Source of the DNA: Nocardia fusca NBRC 14340
GTDB lineage: Bacteria > Actinomycetota > Actinomycetes > Mycobacteriales > Mycobacteriaceae
Length of the DNA: 64,000 nucleotides
Direction of reading: 5' to 3'
Assembly: GCF_001618425.1 (NCBI RefSeq)
Contig: NZ_BDCU01000027.1
Location: 247,062-311,061, forward strand
This document shows, in pieces, positions 26,096-34,567 of the stretch. A model generated the notes under the pieces. It ran no database searches. It was given only the letters and a program-made list of their open reading frames with translations, and had not been told where the DNA came from. Both the position numbers and the translations under genes were made by a program. Within the stretch, counting starts at the first letter, position 1. Each line of letters opens with the position of its first letter.

Positions 26096-27064
26096 TCAGG
26101 CGCGGCGCGGGCCCGGCCCGGGTTCGGGCGCCGGCGGGTGCGGTTCGGCGTGACCGATCACCCGGGCGCCGGGTACCGGGCCGGTGGCGGTACGCACGCT
26201 GCGGGCCACTCCCGCGCCGGACAGTTCCGCCGCGACCGCCACCGCCGATTCCGCCGATTCGCACAGGAACGCGCAGGTCGGGCCGGAGCCGGAAACCAGT
26301 CCGGCCAGGGCGCCGACCTCCACGCCCGCCCGCAGTGTGCGGCGCAGTTCGGGACGCAGCGAGACCGCCGCGGCCTGCAGATCGTTACCGAGCAGTGGCG
26401 CGAGCTGGTGTGCGTCGCCGGAGGCCAGCGCCTGCATGATCTCCTGGGGTTCGCCGAGCCGGGGCGGTTCGCCCTGGACCCGCAGGCGGTCGAGTTCGGT
26501 GAACACCTCCGGGGTGGACAGCCCGCCCTTGGCCAGCGCCAGCACCCAGTGGAAGGCATTGCGGGACAGCACCGGAAGTAGACGCTCCCCGCGCCCGGTG
26601 CCCAGCGCGGTGCCACCGTGCAGGGCGAAGGGCACATCGCTGCCCAGTTCGGCGCCCACCGCGGCGAGTTCGTCCCGGTTCATCCCCAGTTCCCACAGCT
26701 CGTTCAGGCCGACCAGCGCGGCGGCCGCGTCAGCGCTGCCGCCGGCCATCCCGCCGGCGACCGGGATGCCTTTGTCGATGGCGATCTCCACCAGAGGCGC
26801 GCGTCCGGCCACCTGGGCGAGCCGGACCGCCGCCTTCCACACCAGATTCGTCCGGTCGGTGGGCACTTCGGCGGCGCCCTCGCCGGTGACCCGCAGGGTG
26901 AGCGAGTTGGCGGGAGTGATCTCCAGGTCGTCGGCGAGCGACAGGGCCTGGAACACGGTGGTGAGCTCGTGGTAGCCGTCGGCGCGCAGGTCACCTACTC
27001 CCAGATGGAGGTTCACCTTCGAAGGAGCCCGCACGGTGACGGGACTGGGCACAACGGACAGCAC
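26096..27064 (-). CDS. ispE: 4-diphosphocytidyl-2-C-methyl-D-erythritol kinase
   Basis: This 322-residue GHMP kinase of the MEP isoprenoid pathway phosphorylates CDP-methylerythritol. The N-terminus VRAPSKVNLHLGVGDLRADG holds the catalytic Lys/His region. The ATP-binding GHMP motif is IPVAGGMAGGSADAAAALVG, and SGSGPTCAFL is the C-terminal glycine-rich motif. The GTG at 27062-27064 is the likely start, with a GTG four codons later as an alternative. The C-terminal Pro-rich tail is short and variable. ispE-rsmA-(rpfB)-tatD is the usual actinobacterial order and is kept here. Confidence 0.93.
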   Translation of the reverse strand: MLSVVPSPVTVRAPSKVNLHLGVGDLRADGYHELTTVFQALSLADDLEITPANSLTLRVTGEGAAEVPTDRTNLVWKAAVRLAQVAGRAPLVEIAIDKGIPVAGGMAGGSADAAAALVGLNELWELGMNRDELAAVGAELGSDVPFALHGGTALGTGRGERLLPVLSRNAFHWVLALAKGGLSTPEVFTELDRLRVQGEPPRLGEPQEIMQALASGDAHQLAPLLGNDLQAAAVSLRPELRRTLRAGVEVGALAGLVSGSGPTCAFLCESAESAVAVAAELSGAGVARSVRTATGPVPGARVIGHAEPHPPAPEPGPGPRRA

Positions 27065-27071
27065 GGTGACC

Positions 27072-27147
27072 CAGCCTAATAGGCACAGTTGGGCGGAGCC
27101 CATCGATAGCCCGCGCACGGCCGGAGCGAAGGCGGAGGTACGCCTGA
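27072..27147. repeat. Intergenic repeat, copy 2 (upstream of ispE)
   Basis: Starts CAGCCTAATAGGCACAG as copy 1 does and contains GCGCACGGCCGGAGCGAAGG then CGGAGGTACGCC. It lies directly in front of the ispE start and may include its promoter. It is followed by copy 3 in direct tandem. Confidence 0.65.
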
Positions 27148-27214
27148 TCGGCACAGCTGGGCGGAGCCCGATGACTACCCGCGCACGGTCGCGGTATCGG
27201 TGAAGGTACGCCGG
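27148..27214. repeat. Intergenic repeat, copy 3 (tandem to copy 2)
   Basis: GATCGGCACAGCTGGGCGGAGCCC opens this copy, nearly identical to the matching part of copy 2; GCGCACGGTCGCGG and GTGAAGGTACGCC close it. It is the most diverged of the three. The 27215-27328 stretch that follows holds nothing I recognise. Confidence 0.6.
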
Positions 27215-27328
27215 ATGTCCATCCCGGTCCGCGGATCGGAAAGCGGTTCTCGGCACCGAGGATCCCGTCCGGGGCGGGCGGATGAGCGGGCCCGGAGGGT
27301 GCGGTGCACAACACACCGTTGCCCAAAC

Positions 27329-27343
27329 TACCCCCCGGGGGTA
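27329..27343 (+). promoter_or_regulatory. CsoR-type copper operator
   Basis: TACCCCCCGGGGGTA is a near-perfect palindrome of the type bound by CsoR, the copper-sensing repressor (consensus TACCCnnnGGGTA). It lies 48 bases upstream of the copper chaperone ATG, where a bound repressor would block transcription. No csoR or copper ATPase gene is in this window. Confidence 0.7.
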
Positions 27344-27391
27344 TATTTGCGGCGGGACCTCCCGAACGGGAACGAGCACGAAGGAGATGTC

Positions 27392-27601
27392 ATGGCCACG
27401 ACCAGCACCTACACCGTCACCGGTATGACCTGTGGACACTGCGTCCAGTCGGTACAGACCGAGATCGGCAAGATCGACGGTGTCACCGGAGTCGACGTGG
27501 ACCTCGCGTCCGGCCGGGTCGTCGTCGAGGGCAGCGCTCCCATCGCCGAGGCCGATATCGCCGCGGCGGTGGACGAAGCGGGTTACGAGATCGCCAGGTA
27601 A
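27392..27601 (+). CDS. Copper chaperone, HMA domain (CopZ-like)
   Basis: This 69-residue heavy-metal-associated domain has the metal site MTCGHC (Cys14, Cys17), then VQTEIGKIDGVTGVDVDLAS and a C-terminal AAVDEAGYEIA. Such proteins carry Cu(I) to copper P-type ATPases or to CsoR. The ATG at 27392 follows AAGGAGA. The gene stands alone behind a CsoR-type operator, with no ATPase in sight. Its strand is opposite to ispE and rsmA, which flank it. Confidence 0.9.
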   Translation: MATTSTYTVTGMTCGHCVQSVQTEIGKIDGVTGVDVDLASGRVVVEGSAPIAEADIAAAVDEAGYEIAR

Positions 27602-27629
27602 TCGGGCGAACGGGATCGATCCGAATGGA

Positions 27630-28511
27630 TCAGGATTGCGCGGCGAGACGGACGAACGCCGCGGTGTCCAGGGTTTCCCCGCGGGCAGTCGGTGCGATCC
27701 CGGCGGCGAGCAGCCGCCGCTCGGCTTCCGCGGGGCTCCCCGCCCACCCCGCCAGCGCGGCACGCAGCGTTTTGCGCCGCTGTGCGAACGCCAGATCGAC
27801 CACCTCGAAAACCCGGCGCCGGTGCGCCTCGTCGACCGGCCAGGGCGATTCGGTGAACCGATCGATGCGCACCAGACCCGATTCGACCTGCGGCACCGGC
27901 CAGAACACCTGACGGCCCACCGCGCCCGCTTTGCGCACGGTCCCGTAGAACCCCGCCTTCACACTGGGCACCCCGTACACCCGGCCGCCCGGTTTCGCGG
28001 CGAGCCGGTCGGCCACCTCGGCCTGCACCATCACCAGCGTGGTGGTGATACTCGGGAACTCGGCGAGCAGATGCAGCAGCACCGGCACGGCCACGTTGTA
28101 GGGGAGATTCGCGACCAGCGCGGTCGGTGCCACCGCCAGCGCCGCCGCCCCGATCCGCAGTGCGTCACCCGGGATCACGGTCAGCCGCTCGGCCAGCGTG
28201 GCCGCCCGCTCCCGTACCGTCGCGGGCAGTTGCCCGGCCAGCACCGGATCGATCTCCACCGCGAGGACGGCGTCCACCACATCCAGTAGCGCCAAGGTCA
28301 GGGAACCGAGACCGGGCCCGACCTCCAGCACGGTATCCGCCCGCCCGACACCGGCCGCGGCCACGATGCGCCGGACGGTGTTGCCGTCGTGCACGAAGTT
28401 CTGGCCGAGCTGTTTGGTCGGGCGCACACCCAGCCGCTCCGCCAGTTCGCGCACCTGCGCGGGGCCCAGCAGTTCGGCCTGACCACGCACCATCATCTCG
28501 GCATCGGACAC
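27630..28511 (-). CDS. rsmA: 16S rRNA (adenine 1518/1519-N6,N6)-dimethyltransferase
   Basis: This 293-residue KsgA/RsmA enzyme dimethylates two adjacent adenines near the 3' end of 16S rRNA. SAM motif I is TVLEVGPGLGSLTLAL, the catalytic motif is ANLPYNVAVPVL (N-L-P-Y), and the N-terminal LGQNFVHDGNTVRRIV is diagnostic. It starts with GTG at 28509-28511. It lies between ispE and the rpfB remnant, in the conserved tatD-rpfB-rsmA-ispE order. Confidence 0.96.
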   Translation of the reverse strand: MSDAEMMVRGQAELLGPAQVRELAERLGVRPTKQLGQNFVHDGNTVRRIVAAAGVGRADTVLEVGPGLGSLTLALLDVVDAVLAVEIDPVLAGQLPATVRERAATLAERLTVIPGDALRIGAAALAVAPTALVANLPYNVAVPVLLHLLAEFPSITTTLVMVQAEVADRLAAKPGGRVYGVPSVKAGFYGTVRKAGAVGRQVFWPVPQVESGLVRIDRFTESPWPVDEAHRRRVFEVVDLAFAQRRKTLRAALAGWAGSPAEAERRLLAAGIAPTARGETLDTAAFVRLAAQS

Positions 28512-28559
28512 CGGGAGAACCTACCAACCCGGGCCCGGCCGCCCTCGCGGGCGGGAAGC

Positions 28560-28748
28560 TCAGGCCACGTCGAGGACCGCCGAGTACGACACGCCCACCG
28601 GGGCGGAATGCGCCCGCTCACCATCGGAGTCGTGGGTGGCGATGGCCGCACCGGCGCCGGCGATCAAGGTCAGCAGCACGGCGGCGATGACCAGGTACAG
28701 CAGGGGCGAGCGTGAGGAGTTGATCCTCGCAAAGGGTGACACGGTCAC
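28560..28748 (-). pseudogene. Apparent rpfB remnant: N-terminal membrane segment only
   Basis: A 62-residue frame starting at GTG 28746-28748 (MTVSPFARINSSRSPLLY) has a single strong membrane helix, VIAAVLLTLIAGAGAAIATH, then 20 polar residues and a stop. The start and the R-I-N-x-S-R-S-P-L-L-Y run match my memory of nocardial/rhodococcal RpfB N-termini, which normally continue into DUF348, G5 and transglycosylase domains. Only 48 bases separate its stop from rsmA, so the catalytic part is absent. It lies exactly where rpfB is expected, between tatD and rsmA. It may still encode a small membrane protein. Confidence 0.6.
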
Positions 28749-28862
28749 GAGACGATAACGAAGCCGCCGGTCCCCGACAACCGCTGCGAACCGACCCACT
28801 GTTTCTTCACATCCCCGATGGACCCTCGCGCCCCAGGTAAGAGAAATCCGAGCAGGCCAATT

Positions 28863-28878
28863 TGTGATTCAGATCACT
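28863..28878 (-). promoter_or_regulatory. CRP/GlxR-type operator upstream of the rpfB remnant
   Basis: TGTGATTCAGATCACT matches the TGTGA-N6-TCACA consensus of cAMP receptor proteins with one mismatch. It lies 115 bases upstream of the remnant's GTG, just past the tatD stop. CRP/GlxR control of rpf genes is known in Corynebacterium and mycobacteria, so the site is consistent with an ancestral rpfB promoter. Confidence 0.6.
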
Positions 28879-28893
28879 CAAGATCAACCGAGC

Positions 28894-29730
28894 TCAGCCG
28901 CGGCCGAATCGATAGATCCGGCGCGCGTTCGCAGTGCTGATCTCGGCCAGTTCACCCGGATCCTGGCCACGGATTTCGGCCACCGCGCGCACGGTGTACG
29001 GCAGGCAGTACGGCTCGTTGGGCGCGCCCCGGTACGGATGCGGAGTCAGATACGGTGCGTCGGTCTCGAACAGCAACTGCTCGTCGGGCACCACCCGCAC
29101 CGCCTCCCGCAATTCGTGCGCGTTCTTGAAACTCGCCGTCCCCGAGAAGCTCAGGACATAGCCCTCGGCCACACACGACACCGCCATATTCGCGTCCGAG
29201 GAGAAACAGTGGAAGATCACCGTCTCCGGGGCGCCCTCGTCGAGCAGCACGGTCAACAGGTCGTGATCGGCTTCCCGGTTGTGGATCATCAGCGGTTTAC
29301 CGATGCGCTTCGCCAGATCGATATGCCAGCGGAAACCTTCGATCTGGGTCTCGACATCCGCGCACCCCTCCAGCTTGCCCGGCCAGTAGTAGTCCAGCCC
29401 GGTCTCACCGACCGCCACCACCCGCGGGTCGGCGGCCAGCTTCTCCAGCTCGGTCCGCGCTGCGTCGTCGAGCGCGTTCGCCCGGGTCGGGTGCAGCGCG
29501 ACCGCGGCGTACACCCGGTCGTCCCAGTTCGCGGCGCGGACCGCCCAGCGGGCGGCGTCCAGATCGTCGGCGACGGTCACCACCCGGCCGACACCCACCT
29601 CCGCTGCCCGGTCCACCATCTCCGCCACCGACGCCGCGTCGGTGGCGCCGCAGGCGTCCAGATGGGTATGCGCGTCGACCAGCGGCGTCAGCGGCTCCGG
29701 TAGCGGCGGCGCGGGACGCTTCGCGCTCAT
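28894..29730 (-). CDS. tatD: TatD family metal-dependent hydrolase/DNase
   Basis: This 278-residue TIM-barrel hydrolase has metal ligands in DAHTHLD, EIGETGLDYYW-type strand AVGETGLDYYWPGK, the HNREADHDLL, FHCFS and FETDAPYLTP motifs. TatD proteins are 3'-5' exonucleases or phosphoesterases. It starts at ATG 29728-29730 and is divergent from metG, as in other Actinobacteria, with 279 bases between in which I see no gene. Confidence 0.95.
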   Translation of the reverse strand: MSAKRPAPPLPEPLTPLVDAHTHLDACGATDAASVAEMVDRAAEVGVGRVVTVADDLDAARWAVRAANWDDRVYAAVALHPTRANALDDAARTELEKLAADPRVVAVGETGLDYYWPGKLEGCADVETQIEGFRWHIDLAKRIGKPLMIHNREADHDLLTVLLDEGAPETVIFHCFSSDANMAVSCVAEGYVLSFSGTASFKNAHELREAVRVVPDEQLLFETDAPYLTPHPYRGAPNEPYCLPYTVRAVAEIRGQDPGELAEISTANARRIYRFGRG

Positions 29731-30009
29731 CGGTCCGCGACCCGTCGCCGAAGCGGGTGAATACGCAGGACGGGGCCCGCCGCCTGGGCGGGGCGGGATT
29801 CACGCACACGATCGAGAAGAGGCACGGGCACCACACTAGAGACCCCCTCCCGCCGCACGGAGGGCAGCGCGCACCGCGGTTCCGGCCGCGCGAGGCCGGT
29901 CGGCGACGAATTCGTTCCCGGCCCGCGGAGCCGTACCAGTACCCTCTGATGGCATGAACACGCAGTCGAGTCGGGTTCACTGCGGTCCGCATGATGGAAT
30001 CGACACACC

Positions 30010-31575
30010 ATGAGCGCAGTCGATCGTCCCGCCTTCTATATCACCACGGCCATCGCGTACCCCAACGGTGCGCCGCATATCGGGCACGCCTACGAGTACA
30101 TCTCCTCGGACGCGCTCGCCCGGTTCAAGCGGCTCGACGGGTACGACGTGTTCTTCATGACCGGAACCGACGAGCACGGTCAGAAGATGCAGCAGACCGC
30201 CGCCGCCGAGAACATCGCGGTGGAGGAACTGGCCGCCCGTAACTCCGATGTGTTCGAGCGGATGGACAAAACCCTCGACGTCTCCTACGACCGGTTCATC
30301 CGCACCACCGACGCCGACCACCAGCTCGCCAGCGCCGCCATCTGGCAGCGGATGCTGGACAACGGCGATATCTACCTCGACAACTATTCGGGCTGGTACT
30401 CGGTGCGCGACGAGGCCTTCTACACCGAGGAGGAGACCACGCTGCTCGACGACGGCAGCCGTATCTCCACCGAGACGAAAACCCCGGTCACCTGGACCGA
30501 GGAATCCAACTTCTTCTTCCGGCTCTCGGCCTATCAGGACAAACTGCTCGCCCTCTACGACGAGCACCCCGAGTTCATCGCCCCGGCCACCCGGCGCAAC
30601 GAGATCGTGAGCTACGTGAAGGCCGGTCTCAAGGACCTGTCGATCTCCCGGACCACCTTCGACTGGGGCATACCGGTCCCCGGCCATCCCGACCACGTGA
30701 TGTACGTCTGGGTGGACGCGCTCACCAACTACCTCACCGGCGCCGGCTTCCCCGACACCGAGTCGGCCGCGTTCCGGAAATACTGGCCCGCCGATGTGCA
30801 CATCATCGGCAAGGACATCACTCGCTTCCACACCGTGTACTGGCCGGCGTTCCTGATGTCGGCAGGGATCGAACTGCCGCGCCGGGTCTTCGTGCACGGC
30901 TTCCTGTACAACAAGGGTGAGAAGATGTCGAAGTCGGTCGGCAATGTGGTCGACCCGCTGGATCTCGTCGACACCTACGGTCTGGACGCGGTGCGCTTCT
31001 TCCTGCTGCGCGAGATCTCCTACGGCCAGGACGGCAGCTACAGCCACGAGGCGATCGTCTCCCGGATCAATGCCGACCTCGCCAACGAATTCGGCAACCT
31101 GGTGCAGCGCAGCCTGACCATGGTCGCCAAGAACTGCGGTGCCGCCGTCCCTGCCCCGGGCGAGTTCACCGCCGAGGACCAGGCGTTGCTCGACCGCGCG
31201 AACGGACTACTGGCACGCTGCCGCGCCGAATTCGACGTCCAGCAGATGCATCTGGCCCTCGAGCAGATCTGGCTGACCCTCGGTGAGACCAACCGGTACT
31301 TCAGCGCCCAGGCGCCGTGGGCGCTGCGCAAATCGGGTACCGAGGAAGATCTCGCCCGGATGGCGACGGTCCTCTACGTCACGCTCGAGGTGGTCCGGAT
31401 CGTGGCGATCCTGGTCCAGCCGGTCCTGCCCGGTTCGGCCGCGCGGATCCTGGACCTGCTCGCCCAGCAGGACCGCGATTTCGCCGCACTCGCCACCCCG
31501 CTGGTACCCGGTGTCGCGCTGCCGGCTCCCGAACCGGTGTTCCCGCGCTATGTGGAGCCGAAAACCGAGGACTGA
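30010..31575 (+). CDS. metG: Methionyl-tRNA synthetase
   Basis: This 521-residue class I aminoacyl-tRNA synthetase charges tRNA-Met. The HIGH motif is residues 23-26 (GAPHIGHAYEY) and KMSKS is 305-309. The tRNA-editing and anticodon region is visible in WVDALTNYLTG and the helical C-terminal third. There is no C-terminal EMAP domain, which fits the short actinobacterial form. The ATG at 30010 lies near the end of a short leader. It ends 12 bases from the convergent rsmI. Confidence 0.97.
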   Translation: MSAVDRPAFYITTAIAYPNGAPHIGHAYEYISSDALARFKRLDGYDVFFMTGTDEHGQKMQQTAAAENIAVEELAARNSDVFERMDKTLDVSYDRFIRTTDADHQLASAAIWQRMLDNGDIYLDNYSGWYSVRDEAFYTEEETTLLDDGSRISTETKTPVTWTEESNFFFRLSAYQDKLLALYDEHPEFIAPATRRNEIVSYVKAGLKDLSISRTTFDWGIPVPGHPDHVMYVWVDALTNYLTGAGFPDTESAAFRKYWPADVHIIGKDITRFHTVYWPAFLMSAGIELPRRVFVHGFLYNKGEKMSKSVGNVVDPLDLVDTYGLDAVRFFLLREISYGQDGSYSHEAIVSRINADLANEFGNLVQRSLTMVAKNCGAAVPAPGEFTAEDQALLDRANGLLARCRAEFDVQQMHLALEQIWLTLGETNRYFSAQAPWALRKSGTEEDLARMATVLYVTLEVVRIVAILVQPVLPGSAARILDLLAQQDRDFAALATPLVPGVALPAPEPVFPRYVEPKTED

Positions 31576-31587
31576 TCCGACGCCGGA

Positions 31588-32436
31588 TCAGTCCACCGCG
31601 GCGCGGCGGGCGGCCAGCACGGCATCGTAGAGTTCCCGGCGGGAAACCCCGGCCACCTCGGCGATCTCCGCGCTCGCGTCCTTGAGACGCAACCCCGCCG
31701 CGGCGCGCTCCTCCACCTGCGCCACCAGATCCTGGGGATCGACCACGGTGGCCGCGGCGCCGGCGAGCACCACGGTGATCTCACCGCGCGCCCCGTCCAC
31801 CGCCCAGTCGGCGAGTTCGGCCAGCGTGCCGCGCACGACCTCCTCGTAGGTCTTGGTGAGTTCCCGGCACACCGCGGCCCGGCGGTCGCCGCCCAGCACC
31901 TCGACCGCGTCGGCCAGGCAATCCGCCAACCGGTGCGGCGCCTCGAAGAACACGCACGCCCGTTTCTCCCCCACCAGCGTGCCCAGCCACTCCTTGCGCC
32001 GGCCCGGCTTCCGGGGTGCGAAACCGTCGAAACAGAACCGGTCCACCGGCAGCGCCGACAGCGCCAGCGCCGTCGTCACCGCCGAGGGTCCCGGCAGACA
32101 GGTCACCGGCAGCCCGCGTTCGGCACAGGCCGCCACCAGCCGGTAGCCGGGGTCGCTCACCGACGGCATACCGGCATCGGTCACCAGCAGCACGGTCCGG
32201 CCGTCCGCGATCTCGGTCAGCAGCGCCGGAACCCGCGCCTCCTCGACGTGATCGTAGAAACTGACCACCCGCCCCCGGATCTCCACCCCGAGCGCGTCCG
32301 CCAGCGACCGGGTCCGCCGGGTATCCTCCGCCGCTACGATATCGGCGCTGCCGAGCGCCTCCCGCAACCGGAGCGAGGCGTCCCCGATCGCCCCCAGCGG
32401 TGTCGCCGCCAAGATCAGCCCACCGTCGGTCACCAC
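31588..32436 (-). CDS. rsmI: 16S rRNA (cytidine 1402-2'-O)-methyltransferase
   Basis: This 282-residue tetrapyrrole-methylase-fold enzyme methylates C1402 of 16S rRNA in the P site. Family features are GGLILAATPLGAIGDASLR at the start, AAEDTRRTRSLADALG, VTDAGMPSVSDPGYRL and LPGPSAVTTALALSAL. The GTG at 32434-32436 is the first start of the frame; a second GTG follows directly. It is divergent from pmt with a 505-base repeat-filled gap between. Confidence 0.95.
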   Translation of the reverse strand: MVTDGGLILAATPLGAIGDASLRLREALGSADIVAAEDTRRTRSLADALGVEIRGRVVSFYDHVEEARVPALLTEIADGRTVLLVTDAGMPSVSDPGYRLVAACAERGLPVTCLPGPSAVTTALALSALPVDRFCFDGFAPRKPGRRKEWLGTLVGEKRACVFFEAPHRLADCLADAVEVLGGDRRAAVCRELTKTYEEVVRGTLAELADWAVDGARGEITVVLAGAAATVVDPQDLVAQVEERAAAGLRLKDASAEIAEVAGVSRRELYDAVLAARRAAVD

Positions 32437-32484
32437 GCTCCTGCCCGGCTCGGCCGGTCCGAACCTGTCGATGTCGGCAGCCTA

Positions 32485-32569
32485 GCTGTGTTTTTGGCGC
32501 GCTGGCGCGCGCGGGGTTGAGGCCCCCTGGGTCTCGCCGTTTCGGCCTCGAGACTCGAGCCTTCGGCTC
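32485..32569 (+). repeat. Inverted-repeat element, left arm
   Basis: This 85-base arm (starting GCTGTGTTTTTGGCGC and ending GCCTTCGGCTC) returns as its reverse complement at 32837-32925 with only a few mismatches over the last 70 bases. The left arm itself also folds back on 32576-32609: GGTTGAGGCC at 32514 pairs with GGCCTCAACC near 32600, and GTCTCGCCGTTTCGGCCTCGA pairs with its complement, giving a long local hairpin (32514-32609). No transposase frame lies within. Confidence 0.7.
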
Positions 32570-32836
32570 ATGCGCTTTCGAGGCCGAAACGGCGAGACGG
32601 GCCTCAACCCTTGGAGGTGTCTCGTAAAACTCGACACATGCGGGTTGCGTCAGCATTCGACATTCGGGTCGGATGCCGACTCGACCGGCCGGCCTGGCAT
32701 CTGATCGCCTTCACGGACAGCAGCACCTTTTCGGTGCCGATTTCAGCGAGGCCCATAAAGGGTTGAGGCCGTCCCGCCCTTGGCCGGAGGTGCTCAATGG
32801 TCGCACTCTATATGGGCGGCCCACTGCACATCGCAG
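32570..32836. other. Spacer of the inverted-repeat element
   Basis: This non-coding spacer of 267 bases between the two arms contains the right half of the local hairpin (to 32609) and a further degenerate GGTTGAGGCC copy at 32763. I see no gene, no tRNA and no promoter that I can support. The whole gap 32437-32941 separates divergent rsmI and pmt, so their promoters must lie within or beside the repeats. Confidence 0.4.
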
Positions 32837-32925
32837 GAGCCGAAGGCTCGAGTCTCGAGGCCTGAACGGCGAGACCAAGGGGGCCTCAACCCCGCGACGC
32901 CGGAGGCGGCGCCAAAAAACACAGC
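32837..32925 (-). repeat. Inverted-repeat element, right arm
   Basis: The reverse complement of this 89-base arm reproduces the left arm: it begins GCTGTGTTTTTTGGCGCC and continues through GCGGGGTTGAGGCCCCCTTGG to GCCTTCGGCTC. Its right end lies 16 bases from the pmt start codon, so part of the element is the pmt leader. The arms are of MITE-like size, but I see no target-site duplication. Confidence 0.7.
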
Positions 32926-32941
32926 ACATAAGCTCACAACC

Positions 32942-34561
32942 GTGACTCAGCTGACCGAACTGCGCCGCAACGCGGCCTGGCGGCCGCAGCGCACCTGGTC
33001 GAGCCCGGCTCCGCTGCGGCCGGCGCCGGATTTCGGTCCCACCGATACCGCGCGCGGCTGGGTGGTCAGCCTGTTCCTGACGGTGATCGCGGCCATCACC
33101 CGCTTCACCATGCTCAACTATCCGACCGACGCGGGAACGCCGGTCTTCGACGAGAAGCACTACGCCCCGCAGGGCTGGCAGTTCCTCACCGGCGGTATCG
33201 AGGACAACCCCGGGTACGGGCTGGTGGTGCATCCACCGGTCGGGAAACAGATGATCGCGATCGGCGAGGCGCTGTTCGGCTACAACGGCTGGGGGTGGCG
33301 GTTCTCCGCCGCGCTGGCCGGTACGGTGCTGATCCTGCTGGTCATCCGGATCGTGCGGCGGATGACGCGCTCGACGATGCTGGGCGCCCTGGCCGGGATC
33401 CTACTGATCGCGGACGGAACCACCTTCGTCTCGTCCCGGATCGGGATGCTCGACATCTTCATCACGGTGTTCGTCACCGCCGCGTTCGGATGCCTGATCG
33501 TCGACCGTGACCAGGTGCGGGCCCGGCTCGCACGCGCCGACGCCGAGGGCCGGATCGGCGAGACTCCGTGGGGTCCGCGCCTGGGTGTGCGCTGGTGGCG
33601 GTTCGGGGCCGGACTCCTGCTGGGACTCGCCTGCGGCACCAAATGGTCCGGGCTGTACTTCATCGCCGCGTTCGGGCTGCTGAGCATCCTGTTCGATCTG
33701 TTCGCGCGCCGTACCTACGGTGTGCGCAAACCGCTGTACGGCACCGCCCTCCGCGATCTCGGCCCCGCGCTGTACGCGCTGGTGCTGATCCCGCTGGGCG
33801 TGTACCTGGCGAGCTACGCCGCCTGGTTCCGGAGCGAAACCGCCGTCTACCGCTATATGGCGGGTAATCCGTCGGCGCCCGAGGACGGGATCGGCACCGG
33901 TGGATTCTGGTCACATCTGGTGCCCGACGCCATGCGGTCGCTGTGGTACTTCCACTCCCGCACCCTCACGTTCCATTCCGAGCTCACCAATTCCGCCGGC
34001 AATCATCACCCGTGGGAATCCAAACCGTGGACTTGGCCGATGGGGTTGCGGCCGATGCTGTACTACTACGCCGACGACGGGGTCACCGGCTGCGGGCAGA
34101 CCGAATGCGTGAAAGCCGTCATGCTGGTCGGCACGCCCGCCCTGTGGTGGGTGTCGCTTCCCGTTCTCGCGTGGGGTATCTGGCGCTGGATCGTCCGCCG
34201 GGACTGGCGATACGCGGCCGTGCTCACCGCCTACGGCGCCGCCCTGCTGCCCTGGTTCCTGACCCTCGACCGCCAGATGTACTACTTCTACGCGGTCACC
34301 CTGGCCCCGTTCCTGGTGATGGCGGTGGCGCTGGTGCTGGGTGACATACTCGGCACCGCCAGACGCCCGGTCGCCCGCGGATCCGGCGGCGAGTTCCTGC
34401 CCGCCCAACCCAGCGAACGCCACAGCCTGGGCCTCCTGGTGGTCTGCCTCTACCTCGCCCTCGTAATAGCGAACTTCATCTGGTTGTGGCCGATCATCAC
34501 CGGCCTACCGATAACGACAGGTAGCTGGCAAGACCACCTGTGGCTACCCAGCTGGCGCTGA
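32942..34561 (+). CDS. pmt: Polyprenol-phosphate-mannose protein mannosyltransferase
   Basis: This 539-residue polytopic GT39 enzyme transfers mannose from polyprenol-phosphate-mannose to Sec-exported proteins. N-terminal features are FDEKHYAPQGWQFL with the catalytic acidic pair (D-E) and HPPVGKQMIAIGE. Multiple transmembrane helices follow, with SRIGMLDIFITVF and CGTKWSGLYF conserved in family members. The HHPWESKPWTWP loop is typical. The GTG at 32942 (MTQLTELRRN) is the likely start; upstream sequence is repeat. The pmt-rsmI neighbourhood is conserved in mycobacteria. Confidence 0.95.
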   Translation: MTQLTELRRNAAWRPQRTWSSPAPLRPAPDFGPTDTARGWVVSLFLTVIAAITRFTMLNYPTDAGTPVFDEKHYAPQGWQFLTGGIEDNPGYGLVVHPPVGKQMIAIGEALFGYNGWGWRFSAALAGTVLILLVIRIVRRMTRSTMLGALAGILLIADGTTFVSSRIGMLDIFITVFVTAAFGCLIVDRDQVRARLARADAEGRIGETPWGPRLGVRWWRFGAGLLLGLACGTKWSGLYFIAAFGLLSILFDLFARRTYGVRKPLYGTALRDLGPALYALVLIPLGVYLASYAAWFRSETAVYRYMAGNPSAPEDGIGTGGFWSHLVPDAMRSLWYFHSRTLTFHSELTNSAGNHHPWESKPWTWPMGLRPMLYYYADDGVTGCGQTECVKAVMLVGTPALWWVSLPVLAWGIWRWIVRRDWRYAAVLTAYGAALLPWFLTLDRQMYYFYAVTLAPFLVMAVALVLGDILGTARRPVARGSGGEFLPAQPSERHSLGLLVVCLYLALVIANFIWLWPIITGLPITTGSWQDHLWLPSWR

Positions 34562-34567
34562 GAACGT

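Noticed and set aside
28800..28893. c-di-AMP (ydaO) riboswitch before the rpfB remnant
   Set aside because: I could not find the conserved core of that riboswitch; only the CRP-type dyad is supportable.
32485..32925. CRISPR-like repeats
   Set aside because: Only two inverted arms with a long spacer and internal hairpins; no regular direct repeat array or cas genes.
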